DNA from: Sulfuriferula nivalis
GTDB taxonomy: Bacteria > Pseudomonadota > Gammaproteobacteria > Burkholderiales > Sulfuriferulaceae
Length of the DNA stretch: 64,000 bases
NCBI RefSeq assembly: GCF_009937995.1
Contig: NZ_AP021881.1
Span: forward strand, 806,001-870,000
Reading direction: 5' to 3'
Within the stretch, counting starts at the first letter, position 1. Each line of letters opens with the position of its first letter. Below are positions 53,387-64,000 of this stretch, one piece after another. The notes under the pieces were generated by a model, which saw nothing but the letters and a program-made list of their open reading frames with translations, was not told the origin of the DNA and did no database searches. The position numbers and the translations under genes were made by a program.

Positions 53387-54007
53387 ATGAACAGAACATC
53401 ATTAGCGATCGTGAATGAAACTGATCAGTTTGAACGAGAAAGGTTCAACCTGTGGTTTAAAGAAGAGTTTGAAAAGGAAACAAATATACGTGCGGAAACG
53501 AAAGCCAATACCATGGCACTGATTGCAACTAAAGGCACATTGGATTGGGCATACCCACCCTTTATCCTGGCATCTACTGCATCAGCACTTGGCTGGGAAG
53601 TGTCTATCTTTTTTAGTTTCTATGGCTTGGAGTTATTGAAGAAGGATTTGCAGTTAGGTGTATCGCCCCTGGGGAACCCAGCTATGCCCATGAAAATGCC
53701 TATAGGGCCAGAATGGTTTCGTGGAATTGACTGGAAAATTCCTAATGCAATAAAAGGCAATGTCCCAGGATTTGAGTTAATGGCCAAATCGATGTTTAAC
53801 AGTAACCTAAAACAGAAAGGTGTTGCTAGTATTGAAGAGCTACGTTCTGCCTGTATTGAAGCCGAGGTGAAAATGGTTGCATGTCAGATGACGGTAGATT
53901 TATTTGGATACGACAAGTCGGATTTTGTGCCAGAAGTATCTGAATGGGTCGGGGCAGCAAGTTTTCTTCCATTGGCAGCTAAAGCGGATGTTTGTTTATA
54001 TATTTGA
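53387..54007 (+). CDS. dsrE2: DsrE2-type sulfur-transfer protein
   Basis: 206 residues. After a charged N-terminus, residues ~35-75 read NTMALIATKGTLDWAYPPFI and STASALGWEVSIFFSFYGLELL, and the conserved Cys is in VKMVACQMTVDLFGY near residue 165, as in DsrE2 (DsrE/DsrF/DrsH-like) proteins. DsrE2 forms with Rhd and TusA move sulfane sulfur to the sHdr or Dsr pathways in sulfur oxidisers; DsrE2 has membrane-associated hydrophobic segments, seen here. No tusA or rhodanese gene lies beside it, so it is an orphan copy. Confidence 0.85.
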   Translation: MNRTSLAIVNETDQFERERFNLWFKEEFEKETNIRAETKANTMALIATKGTLDWAYPPFILASTASALGWEVSIFFSFYGLELLKKDLQLGVSPLGNPAMPMKMPIGPEWFRGIDWKIPNAIKGNVPGFELMAKSMFNSNLKQKGVASIEELRSACIEAEVKMVACQMTVDLFGYDKSDFVPEVSEWVGAASFLPLAAKADVCLYI

Positions 54008-54119
54008 TGAGACTTTAGACGGTGGCTCGACATTGATAAAGGCTGAATCGCTAGCTTGGCGATCTCTCGAAGGAGGACGATGAGGGTTTGCTACACCCTC
54101 ATCCCACAGATTATGCAAC

Positions 54120-56500
<2,381 letters not shown>

Positions 56501-56525
<25 letters not shown>

Positions 56526-56932
56526 GGATTTTTATTGCAATCTACATATAAATGAAGGGAGTGCTCGTGGATGGTAAATCCGCGTTCGGCAGCGATGTTT
56601 TTTTGGCGACGTTCGATTTCTTCATCGAAGAATTCTTCAACCAGACCGCACTGCATACAAACCAGATGGTCGTGGTGCTCTTCGGCATTGAGTTCGTATA
56701 CGGCTTTGTCACTGTCGAAATGATGGCGCAGTAATAAGCCAGCTTGTTCAAACTGAGTAAGTACGCGATAAACAGTAGCCAGCCCAATGTCGATTTCTTC
56801 GGCAATCAGCATGCGATAGATGTCTTCGGCAGTCAGGTGGCGTTTAGCACTATTTTCAAATAGCTCCAGCACTTTTAAACGAGGCAGTGTCGCTTTTAAG
56901 CCTATATTCTTTAAATCAGAGGGTGCGCTCAT
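56501..56932 (-). CDS. fur: Ferric uptake regulator
   Basis: 143 residues: [19 protein letters not shown] and the winged helix [20 protein letters not shown]; metal sites [16 protein letters not shown] and the His/Glu residues [14 protein letters not shown], with CxxC near 93-96 and a second Cys pair in CNKNPC. It represses iron uptake genes with Fe(II). In most betaproteobacteria fur is directly divergent from bamE; here kup-kdpED separates them. The promoter segment upstream has the dyad ATGATA-CCCAC-TATCAT, which could be a partial Fur box. Confidence 0.95.
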
Positions 56933-56935
56933 ATG

Positions 56936-57002
56936 GGGCGTGTTGCTGGTAAATGATACCCACTATCATAGAGGCTTTATCTGATTTTGCAAACACTCGT
57001 TA
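56936..57002. repeat. Duplicated fur/bamE promoter segment, copy 1
   Basis: 67 bases matching 61396-61462 at 55 of 67 positions. It includes GGGCGTGTTGCTGGTAA, CTATCATAGAG and a decayed copy of the bamE 5' coding start in which ATG has become CTG. Confidence 0.85.
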
Positions 57003-57031
57003 CCTGACGAAGTTTCATTGACGATGTGATG

Positions 57032-57059
57032 ACGGGCTGAAATGGTTAATTCAGCCCGT
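57032..57059 (-). terminator. Possible terminator after kup
   Basis: Perfect 10-base stem ACGGGCTGAA/TTCAGCCCGT, 8-base loop, just behind the kup stop. The T run is weak on both strands. Confidence 0.5.
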
Positions 57060-57066
57060 TTACTGA

Positions 57067-58950
57067 TTATAAAACGACTTGAGTCCCCATTTCGACTACG
57101 CAATTTGGTGGAATATTGAAAAATGTCACTGCGCTGCTGGCATTGCGATACATGGTTACAAACAGTTTTTCTCGCCACAAGGGCATGGCAGTCCCTGTTT
57201 TTGGTATCAGGGTCTCACGTCCAAGGAAATAGGAGGTTTCCATAGGATCCAGTATCAGTCCAAACTGATGCGTCATAGCAATTGCCTTGGGGATATCCGG
57301 TTCATCCTTAAAGCCGAAATTGATGATGACTCGATAAAAATTATTCGATAAGGCTTCGAATTCCAGCCGTTCTTCATTTGCAACATAGGGAATGTCGAGC
57401 ATGTTTACCGACAGGATGACGACGTGTTCATGCAATACCTTGTTGTGTTTTAAATTGTGCAGCAGCGCGTGTGGCACATCATTGGGGTTGGCAGTCAAGA
57501 AGATTGCGCTACCGGCTACCCGAGTCACTGAGTCTGGTTGTATGGCGGCAATGAATGGAACCAGTGTTAATGCATTTTGCTGCATGCGATCACGCAATAA
57601 TTGTCTTCCGCGTTTCCATGTGGTCATTAACAAAAATACACCGGAAGCAAACGCCAGTGGGAACCAGCCGCCTTCTTCTATTTTGATGATGTTTGCACTA
57701 AAAAAAGCCAGGTCTACGGAGAGCAGGGCGGCAATCAGTAATCCACCCTTGATCCAGCCCCATCCCCAGATTTTGCGCACGACGATAAAGGCGAGGATGG
57801 AGGTGATCGCCATCGTTCCCGTGACGGCTATGCCATAAGCGGAACCCAGATTGCTGGAGCTGTGAAAACCTATAACCAGCGCGACTACAGCAATGAATAG
57901 CGCCCAGTTGATACCTGGCAGATAAATCTGCCCATACTCTTGCTCCGACGTCTGCTGCGTGCTCATGCGTGGGGCATAGCCTAACTGCATGGCTTGGCGG
58001 GTGATGGAAAATGCACCCGAAATGACGGCTTGTGATGCGATGACAGTTGCAACGGTTGCCAGCATGATGAGCGGATAGAGTGCCCAATTCGGGGCAAGCA
58101 GATAAAAAGGATTTTCTATGGCTTTGGGTGTGTGTATCAATAATGCGCCCTGACCAAAATAATTAAGCAACAAGGCCGGGAGCACGAGGATAAACCATGC
58201 CAGTTGTACCGGACGTCTGCCAAAGTGACCCATGTCAGCATAGAGCGTTTCTGCCCCAGTTACTGCCAGTACTACACCACCAAGGGCGAGAAAACCTATC
58301 CATGGGGAATTGATGAGAAACCTGATGCCGTGTAGAGGATTCAGCGCATTCATGACTGACACTTCGCTCAGGATGTTAATTACGCCCAATGAAGCGAGAG
58401 TACCAAACCAGATCAGCATGACAGGACCAAATAATGCACCTACGCTGGCAGTGCCTCGGCGCTGAAACATAAATAATCCGAACAGCACTGCAATAGTGAC
58501 AGGAATGATGTAGTTATGCAGTGCGGGACTGGCAACTTGTAGCCCTTCGACAGCAGACAGCACGGAGATGGCTGGCGTGATAACACCATCGCCGTAAAAT
58601 AGCGCTGCGCCAAATATACCTAATAGCATGATGGTATTGCGCTGCTTGCTGTTCTTGTCGAGATGCTGCAAAGCCAGTGCCAGTAGCGCCATGATACCGC
58701 CTTCACCTCGGTTATCTGCACGCATGATGAAAACGACATATTTGAACGAAACGACGATCATAAGTGACCAGAAAATTAAGGACAGGATGCCAAGTATATT
58801 TTCCGGGTTTAGCGGCACGGGGGCTAATCCACCTGTAAAGATTGTACTTAATGTATAAAGCGGACTGGTGCCAATGTCGCCATAAACGACACCTAGTGCG
58901 GCGAGCGCGAGCGGTGCGATTTTTTTGGGATGTTGCATGTTTTCCATCAT
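57067..58950 (-). CDS. kup: Kup-type potassium uptake protein
   Basis: 627 residues from ATG 58950 (AGAGGAAACTC before it). Twelve spans; LGVVYGDIGTSPLYTLSTIF is the Kup hallmark, with RADNRGEGGIMALLAL, FYGDGVITPAISVLSAVEG and a cytosolic C-terminal domain ending in SYFLGRETLIPK. K+/H+ symport across the inner membrane. It sits downstream of kdpE-kdpD, so the two-component system may control this transporter rather than KdpFABC, which is not in the window. Confidence 0.95.
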   Translation of the reverse strand: MMENMQHPKKIAPLALAALGVVYGDIGTSPLYTLSTIFTGGLAPVPLNPENILGILSLIFWSLMIVVSFKYVVFIMRADNRGEGGIMALLALALQHLDKNSKQRNTIMLLGIFGAALFYGDGVITPAISVLSAVEGLQVASPALHNYIIPVTIAVLFGLFMFQRRGTASVGALFGPVMLIWFGTLASLGVINILSEVSVMNALNPLHGIRFLINSPWIGFLALGGVVLAVTGAETLYADMGHFGRRPVQLAWFILVLPALLLNYFGQGALLIHTPKAIENPFYLLAPNWALYPLIMLATVATVIASQAVISGAFSITRQAMQLGYAPRMSTQQTSEQEYGQIYLPGINWALFIAVVALVIGFHSSSNLGSAYGIAVTGTMAITSILAFIVVRKIWGWGWIKGGLLIAALLSVDLAFFSANIIKIEEGGWFPLAFASGVFLLMTTWKRGRQLLRDRMQQNALTLVPFIAAIQPDSVTRVAGSAIFLTANPNDVPHALLHNLKHNKVLHEHVVILSVNMLDIPYVANEERLEFEALSNNFYRVIINFGFKDEPDIPKAIAMTHQFGLILDPMETSYFLGRETLIPKTGTAMPLWREKLFVTMYRNASSAVTFFNIPPNCVVEMGTQVVL

Positions 58951-58975
58951 GAGTTTCCTCTGAGTTGATGACAGG

Positions 58976-59662
58976 TTAAAGCTGAAAACGGTAACCTACG
59001 CCGGTTTCCGTTAATATGTGTTCAGGCTGGGTCGGGTTGTCTTCCAGCTTCTGGCGCAGATGCCCGATGTAGATGCGCAGATAATGATTGCTCTCGATAA
59101 AAGCTGGTCCCCAGACTTCGCGTAATAAATAACGATGGGTGAGCACCTTGCTGGTATTGCTGACTAGTTGCGTGAGCAGTCGGTATTCAATTTGGGTAAG
59201 GTGCACAGGCTCGTGGTTGTGAGTGACGATGCGTTCGGCCAGGTTAATCTGATTGTTGCCAAAATGAATGATGTTACTTGCTGTGACTGGGTGACGCCGC
59301 CGCAACAGCGCGCGTACTCGTGCCAGCAGTTCGCCGACACCGAACGGCTTGGTCAGGTAATCATCCGCACCTGCGTCCAGCGCGATGATCTTGTCGTTTT
59401 CTGAAGAGCGGGCAGACAATATCAAAACAGGTGCAGTAGACCAGCTGCGGAAGTCGTGGATGAAGTTAACGCCGTCAAGATCGGGCAGTCCTAAATCAAG
59501 GATGATCAGGTCGGGCTTGCGTGTACCGGCTTCTATTAAACCTTGTCTGCCTGTTTCTGCCTCATATACCTGGCAGCCTTCTGCTTCCAGCGCAGTGCGG
59601 ACAAATCTGCGGATTTGCTTTTCGTCTTCTACTACTATGACATGCGGGGCGAGTGTCGTCAT
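58976..59662 (-). CDS. kdpE: KdpE-like response regulator
   Basis: 228 residues. Receiver domain: VIVVEDEKQIRRFVRTALE, phosphoacceptor Asp in DLIILDLGLPDLDG, GADDYLTKPFGVGELLAR. OmpR-type winged helix: LTQIEYRLLTQLVSNTSKVL, HYLRIYIGHLRQKLE, TGVGYRF. The DNA-binding half is typical of KdpE. It overlaps the kinase gene by four bases, and kup follows 25 bases later. Confidence 0.93.
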   Translation of the reverse strand: MTTLAPHVIVVEDEKQIRRFVRTALEAEGCQVYEAETGRQGLIEAGTRKPDLIILDLGLPDLDGVNFIHDFRSWSTAPVLILSARSSENDKIIALDAGADDYLTKPFGVGELLARVRALLRRRHPVTASNIIHFGNNQINLAERIVTHNHEPVHLTQIEYRLLTQLVSNTSKVLTHRYLLREVWGPAFIESNHYLRIYIGHLRQKLEDNPTQPEHILTETGVGYRFQL

Positions 59663-61233
59663 TTTATGGCCGCTCCTTCATGGTAGTCGGGCTCTTCTTC
59701 AATTATTGGCGGGTTGCCTCTGGGGAGGGTGAAGGTGACAATGGCGCCGCCTGCAGGCAGGTTGGCGATAGTAAGGCTGCCGTGATGTGCCTGGATGATG
59801 GCATGGCAGATGGCCAGACCTAACCCCACGCCAGGTATCGAAGATTCGTGGGTGCCACGTGCAAACATCTCAAAACGGACTAGAGATTGCTGTTGTTCGA
59901 AACCGGGCCCCTGATCGGCAACAGAGATTTCAACAGAGTCTGTGTTGATCTTGGCACTGATGGTAATGACTGTGCCGACTGGGGCATATTTTGCAGCGTT
60001 TTCCAGCAAATTGCAGAAAACGCGTTCCAGCAGGACAGCATCATATTCCAGCAGAGGCAGGTTTTTTTCCAGATTGATCTGCAGGGTATGCTGCTGCAGG
60101 CTATGTTCGAGTAATTTGATGCTGGAACCGATGACTTCTTCCAGTAATTGCCATTCCTTGCGTAAGGTGACACGGCCTGCGTGCAGGCGTGCCATATCCA
60201 GCAGGTTTTCCAGCAGATTGTTTAAACGTAATGCCTGCTCATGAATAGCGACGGCAGATTCCAGGGTGGCTGCCGGGAGTGTGGTGCTGGTGAGGGGTAG
60301 TGATTCAGCGAGGCCTGCTAATGCTGTCAATGGTGTGCGTAAGTCATGTGACAGGGCGGAAAGTATGGAGCTGCGTAGTCGTTCTGAAGTCATTTCCAGT
60401 TGCGTGTCATAAGCCACAGTTACGTAATGTAATCGTTCGATGACGATGGCAATTAATGATGACAGGGTAGATAACAGGGCATGATGTTCTTGTAATGCAC
60501 TGCTGTCATCGGTAGGCATGAAAACAACCACACCGCGAGTTTTCATGGGTGCTTGTAAAGGGAAGTAACTGGCGCCATGTCCTTCGCCCGATAATATGCT
60601 GTCTTCAATAACCTGCCCTTGCTCATAGGCAATCAGCGCGAAACGCTGATCTATCCTGAGATGTTTGTCGTCGTGGTTAATCGGTTGCAGTTGTTCTGCA
60701 GCATCGGGTAGTAACAGTACGGCATTCAGTTTGAAGCCCGTTAACAGGAAACGCTGCAGTATGGTTGCGACTTGTTCAACCTTGATGACACCCGCCAGTG
60801 CACTGGACATGTCATAAAGGTCGCGGGTTTGTTGTGCTTGTATGGCACTCAGCTGTGCTTGTCGGCGTAATCCAGTAGTTAATTGTCCGGTAATCAGTGC
60901 GACGGTGAGCATAACTGCAAATGTCACCAGATATTGCGCATCGTTGACGGCAAAGGTAAAACGCGGTGGGACAAAGAAAAAATCGAATAGCGCAACGCTG
61001 AGAAATGCAGCCAGAATGGCTGGGCCACGACTGAAGCGTGCAGCTATCAATAATACGGTCAAGAGAAATAGCATGACAATATTGACTAGATCCAAATATT
61101 GGCTTAACGGCGTGGCAATGATCGTCGTGACGATGCATCCTATGATGGCCCAGCCATAGCCTGCCGGTGAATTACGGATATTCAGAAGGTGGGTGCTTAA
61201 GTTTGATTTTGGTATATCCATGCTCATAGCCAT
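59659..61233 (-). CDS. KdpD-type sensor kinase lacking the N-terminal KdpD/Usp domains
   Basis: 524 residues against about 900 in full KdpD. It begins with four spans (DUF4118: GWAIIGCIVTTIIATPLSQY, VALFDFFFVPPRFTFAVNDA), then a GAF-like domain, HisKA with LSALSHDLRTPLTALAGLAE (phospho-His) and HATPase motifs NLLENAAKYAPVGT, ISVADQGPGF and GVGLGLAICHAI. The K+-sensing N-terminal KdpD domain and universal-stress domain are missing, so it must sense by the membrane or GAF part. Three start codons (residues 1, 3, 5) are possible. Confidence 0.9.
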   Translation of the reverse strand: MAMSMDIPKSNLSTHLLNIRNSPAGYGWAIIGCIVTTIIATPLSQYLDLVNIVMLFLLTVLLIAARFSRGPAILAAFLSVALFDFFFVPPRFTFAVNDAQYLVTFAVMLTVALITGQLTTGLRRQAQLSAIQAQQTRDLYDMSSALAGVIKVEQVATILQRFLLTGFKLNAVLLLPDAAEQLQPINHDDKHLRIDQRFALIAYEQGQVIEDSILSGEGHGASYFPLQAPMKTRGVVVFMPTDDSSALQEHHALLSTLSSLIAIVIERLHYVTVAYDTQLEMTSERLRSSILSALSHDLRTPLTALAGLAESLPLTSTTLPAATLESAVAIHEQALRLNNLLENLLDMARLHAGRVTLRKEWQLLEEVIGSSIKLLEHSLQQHTLQINLEKNLPLLEYDAVLLERVFCNLLENAAKYAPVGTVITISAKINTDSVEISVADQGPGFEQQQSLVRFEMFARGTHESSIPGVGLGLAICHAIIQAHHGSLTIANLPAGGAIVTFTLPRGNPPIIEEEPDYHEGAAIK

Positions 61234-61395
61234 CTTTCCTGCGCAAGGTTAAGTGCTCTGCCTGTGTACTTAGGCGGATTGTGAGCGCAAACATATAAAA
61301 ATAGTGTAAAGATTTTGATACTGCGTGGATTGGTGTGGCGGGATGGGGGATGCAGAGAGTTTATGTATTTATCAAAATGGCAGCGTGCTGAAATA

Positions 61396-61462
61396 GGGCG
61401 TGTTGCTGGTAATTGATTTAAGCTATCATAGAGCCTTTATATGACTTTGCAAATGCCCGTTA
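61396..61462. repeat. Duplicated fur/bamE promoter segment, copy 2 (active bamE promoter)
   Basis: Second copy of the segment at 56936-57002. It carries TATCAT as a likely -10 and runs into the bamE ATG at 61441. The two copies bracket the kup-kdpE-kdpD block. Confidence 0.85.
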
Positions 61463-61914
61463 TGCGCGTACTCATTATTTCCAGTTTATTTGTAGTTGGT
61501 TTGGCAGGCTGTAGCCATTTGCCGTCCATGCCTAAAATCAATGCTCAGACCTTTTCACCTTACAAAATTGATATTCAGCAAGGTAATTATGTTGATGAAT
61601 CTATGGTTGATAAGTTGAAATTGGGGATGACTCATACTCAAGTCAAATTTATTATGGGCACACCTCTGGTGTCTGATGTGTTTCATGCGAACCGTTGGGA
61701 CTATATTTATACTTATCGTAAAGATGGCAAGCTCACCGAACAGCGTCGCGTGGTGTTGATTTTCAAGGATGATGCGCTCGAGAGTATTGATAAACACATG
61801 GGTGAAACGCCTGTAGATAAACCTGTGGAAGCGGTAAAACCAGTTGATGCTGCGGTTCAGCCTGTGAAAGCAGATGAGAAAAAAGATCTACCTGCGGCAG
61901 CGGGGGCGAAATAA
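61441..61914 (+). CDS. bamE: Outer-membrane assembly lipoprotein BamE
   Basis: 157 residues. Signal peptide with lipobox VVGLAGC (Cys at residue ~21). The SmpA/OmlA domain is IDIQQGNYVDESMVDKLKLG, MTHTQVKFIMGTPLV and ANRWDYIYTYRKDGK, with the strand RVVLIFKDDALESI. The C-terminus is a V/P/K-rich tail. Part of the BAM complex at the outer membrane. dapB begins directly after the stop. Likely once divergent from fur. Confidence 0.95.
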   Translation: MTLQMPVMRVLIISSLFVVGLAGCSHLPSMPKINAQTFSPYKIDIQQGNYVDESMVDKLKLGMTHTQVKFIMGTPLVSDVFHANRWDYIYTYRKDGKLTEQRRVVLIFKDDALESIDKHMGETPVDKPVEAVKPVDAAVQPVKADEKKDLPAAAGAK

Positions 61915-62715
<801 letters not shown>

Positions 62716-62834
62716 TCTGTAACGCTTTGTAACATTTTATTCTGCTTGTGAAATATTCTGTATGTATTTGATCGGCATAATATGCACGTCAGCCCGACAA
62801 CTTATTAACTTTATTCAGTATTTAGGAGTCAGCA

Positions 62835-63185
62835 ATGAAAAAATCCAGTTTAGTCTTATTAGTCTTGGCAGCAATGAGCGCTTCAGTGAGCTTTGCTGAT
62901 GATACAACTCCCAGTATGGACAGTGCGCAGGCACGTGCACAAACATTCCAGAGTTTGACCCCTGAACAACAGCAAGCTGCAATCAATGCAGCTAAACAGC
63001 AAGGTCAGGCAACAGCACAACAAAAACAGGAAAACTGGAACAGCATGACGCCAGAACAACAACAAGCGCAAAAGCAAACCATGCAATCCAATATGCAAAG
63101 TAAAATGGGTGAAATGAAATCCAAAATGCAATCGCGTATGGGTAGCGGCGGTGGCGGTATGATGCGTAGCCGTATGGGTATGTAA
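62835..63185 (+). CDS. Small secreted Gln/Met-rich protein
   Basis: 116 residues. Signal peptide MKKSSLVLLVLAAMSASVSFA, cleavage before DDTTPS. The mature part is helical and repeats a pattern (LTPEQQQAAINAAKQQ, MTPEQQQAQKQTMQ), then a Met/Lys/Ser tail with MGEMKSKMQSRMGSGGGGMM. The TPEQQQ repeats resemble small periplasmic metal-stress or chaperone-like proteins (Spy/CpxP-like motif LTPEQ), but this is only a resemblance; the Met-rich tail could bind copper. AGGAG precedes the ATG. Confidence 0.75.
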   Translation: MKKSSLVLLVLAAMSASVSFADDTTPSMDSAQARAQTFQSLTPEQQQAAINAAKQQGQATAQQKQENWNSMTPEQQQAQKQTMQSNMQSKMGEMKSKMQSRMGSGGGGMMRSRMGM

Positions 63186-63198
63186 TTTACTCAGTCTT

Positions 63199-63240
63199 AA
63201 CAAAAAAGCCCCAAGGATGACGACTTGGGGCTTTTTTGTT
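63199..63240. terminator. Bidirectional terminator
   Basis: Stem AAGCCCCAAG/CTTGGGGCTT with flanking A and T runs, serving the small secreted protein gene and metE. Confidence 0.9.
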
Positions 63241-63242
63241 GC

Positions 63243-64000
63243 CTAGCGCATGGATTTTGCGGCAAGCACCATGTTTTGTAATGCAGTGCTGGTTTCTGCC
63301 CAGCCTCGGGTTTTTAGCCCGCAATCTGGGTTGACCCACAGGTGCTCGGCGGGGATGACTTCAGCGGCTTTTTTCAATAGGCGCACCATTTCATCGACTG
63401 ATGGCACGCGTGGGCTGTGGATGTCATACACGCCCGGGCCGATTTCATTAGGATAATTAAAATCGCCGAAGCCGCGCAGTAGTTCCATATCCGAGCGCGA
63501 GGTTTCTATGGTAATCACGTCGGCATCGAGTGCGGCGATGGCGGGAAAAATGTCGTTGAATTCTGAATAGCACATATGCGTGTGGATTTGTGTGCTGTTA
63601 TCAACGCCGGAGGCACTAATGCGGAAGGCGCGACCTGCCCAGTCCAGATAGGCATCCCAGTCACCACGCCGTAGCGGCAAGCCTTCGCGGATGGCTGGCT
63701 CATCTATTTGGATGATGCCTATATCGGCGTGTTCCAGATCCACTACTTCATCGCGGATAGCCAGTGCGATTTGTAACGCGGTATCACTGCGAGGCTGGTC
63801 GTCGCGCACGAATGACCATTGCAATATGGTGATAGGGCCAGTCAACATGCCTTTCATCGGCAAACTGGTGAGGCTTTGCGCGTATTGTGTCCATGCCACT
63901 GTCATGGCTAGAGGGCGTGATACGTCGCCGTAAATAATCGGCGGCTTGACGCAACGCGAGCCGTAGCTTTGCACCCAGCCGTTCTGACTGAATGCGAAGC
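63243..64000 (-). CDS. metE: Cobalamin-independent methionine synthase (C-terminal part; 5' end outside window)
   Basis: 252 codons of the catalytic C-terminal barrel, open to the window edge. Zinc ligands are present: His and Cys in [10 protein letters not shown], Glu in [14 protein letters not shown], Cys in [21 protein letters not shown] and [20 protein letters not shown] match MetE. It methylates homocysteine with methyltetrahydrofolate-polyglutamate. Ends at a bidirectional terminator. Confidence 0.95.
   Translation of the reverse strand, partial: FAFSQNGWVQSYGSRCVKPPIIYGDVSRPLAMTVAWTQYAQSLTSLPMKGMLTGPITILQWSFVRDDQPRSDTALQIALAIRDEVVDLEHADIGIIQIDEPAIREGLPLRRGDWDAYLDWAGRAFRISASGVDNSTQIHTHMCYSEFNDIFPAIAALDADVITIETSRSDMELLRGFGDFNYPNEIGPGVYDIHSPRVPSVDEMVRLLKKAAEVIPAEHLWVNPDCGLKTRGWAETSTALQNMVLAAKSMR

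Overview
The window looks like the chromosome of a sulfur-oxidising betaproteobacterium, probably in the Nitrosomonadales/Sulfuricellaceae area. This rests on three things: a complete sulfide:quinone oxidoreductase and a DsrE2-type sulfur carrier; the typical betaproteobacterial order his(D-C-B-H-A-F-I-E)-hinT-tatABC; and neighbourhoods such as ftsK-lolA-rarA, fur next to bamE-dapB, and prmB-dapE. The genus is an inference. No rRNA, tRNA or CRISPR array was seen.

Region 1 (1-10.3 kb) is accessory DNA. It holds the 5' part of a Tat-type amidohydrolase gene, a ParE-type toxin-antitoxin pair, an acetyltransferase gene broken by one stop codon, a second acetyltransferase, a CDP-alcohol phosphatidyltransferase, a 3-hydroxyisobutyrate dehydrogenase-type reductase and a DUF2934/coiled-coil protein. 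It also holds what I read as an integrase-less integron cassette array on the minus strand: two unknown genes with attC-like sites, interrupted by an IS91-type element. In that element the tyrosine recombinase reads through only with a -1 frameshift on a run of seven A. Short dispersed motifs related to CTGACCCCG and a pair of diverged ~150-190 bp repeats are scattered here.

Region 2 (10.3-18.7 kb) is housekeeping: rarA, lolA and ftsK on the minus strand, then divergent trxB, smr, bcp and phoH. The last gene is followed, with overlapping codons, by a secreted barnase-type RNase and its barstar inhibitor.

Region 3 (18.7-26.9 kb) has sqr facing away from a sigma-54 activator gene. Between them lie a clear -24/-12 promoter and two TGTCATGACA palindromes 42 bp apart. 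The activator gene runs into three tightly coupled genes: a PLP decarboxylase, an ATP-grasp protein and a second PLP-fold protein. I do not recognise this pathway and consider it the best candidate for an undescribed system. amtB follows, with NtrC-like sites and a sigma-54 promoter.

Region 4 (27-34.7 kb) is the his-hinT-tatABC operon (hisG is not here). Region 5 (34.8-41 kb) has the major type IV pilin (sigma-54 promoter) with a Wzy/O-oligosaccharyltransferase-like protein downstream, then prfC, a 2-Cys peroxiredoxin and an AI-2E-type permease.

Region 6 (41-52.4 kb) is a full lipid A aminoarabinose operon (arnT, arnE/F-like, arnB, arnC, arnA split into two genes, arnD). A DUF898/M48 protease pair is embedded in it, and a second PMT-type glycosyltransferase ends it. 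Region 7 (52.3-54 kb) is a LysR regulator divergent from dsrE2.

Region 8 (54.1-64 kb) is prmB-dapE-arsC-like-fur, then kup-kdpE-kdpD(short), then bamE-dapB, a small secreted Gln/Met-rich protein and the C-terminal part of metE. The kup-kdpED block sits between fur and bamE and is bracketed by two copies (about 82% identical over 67 bp) of the fur/bamE promoter segment, a trace of insertion or segmental duplication.
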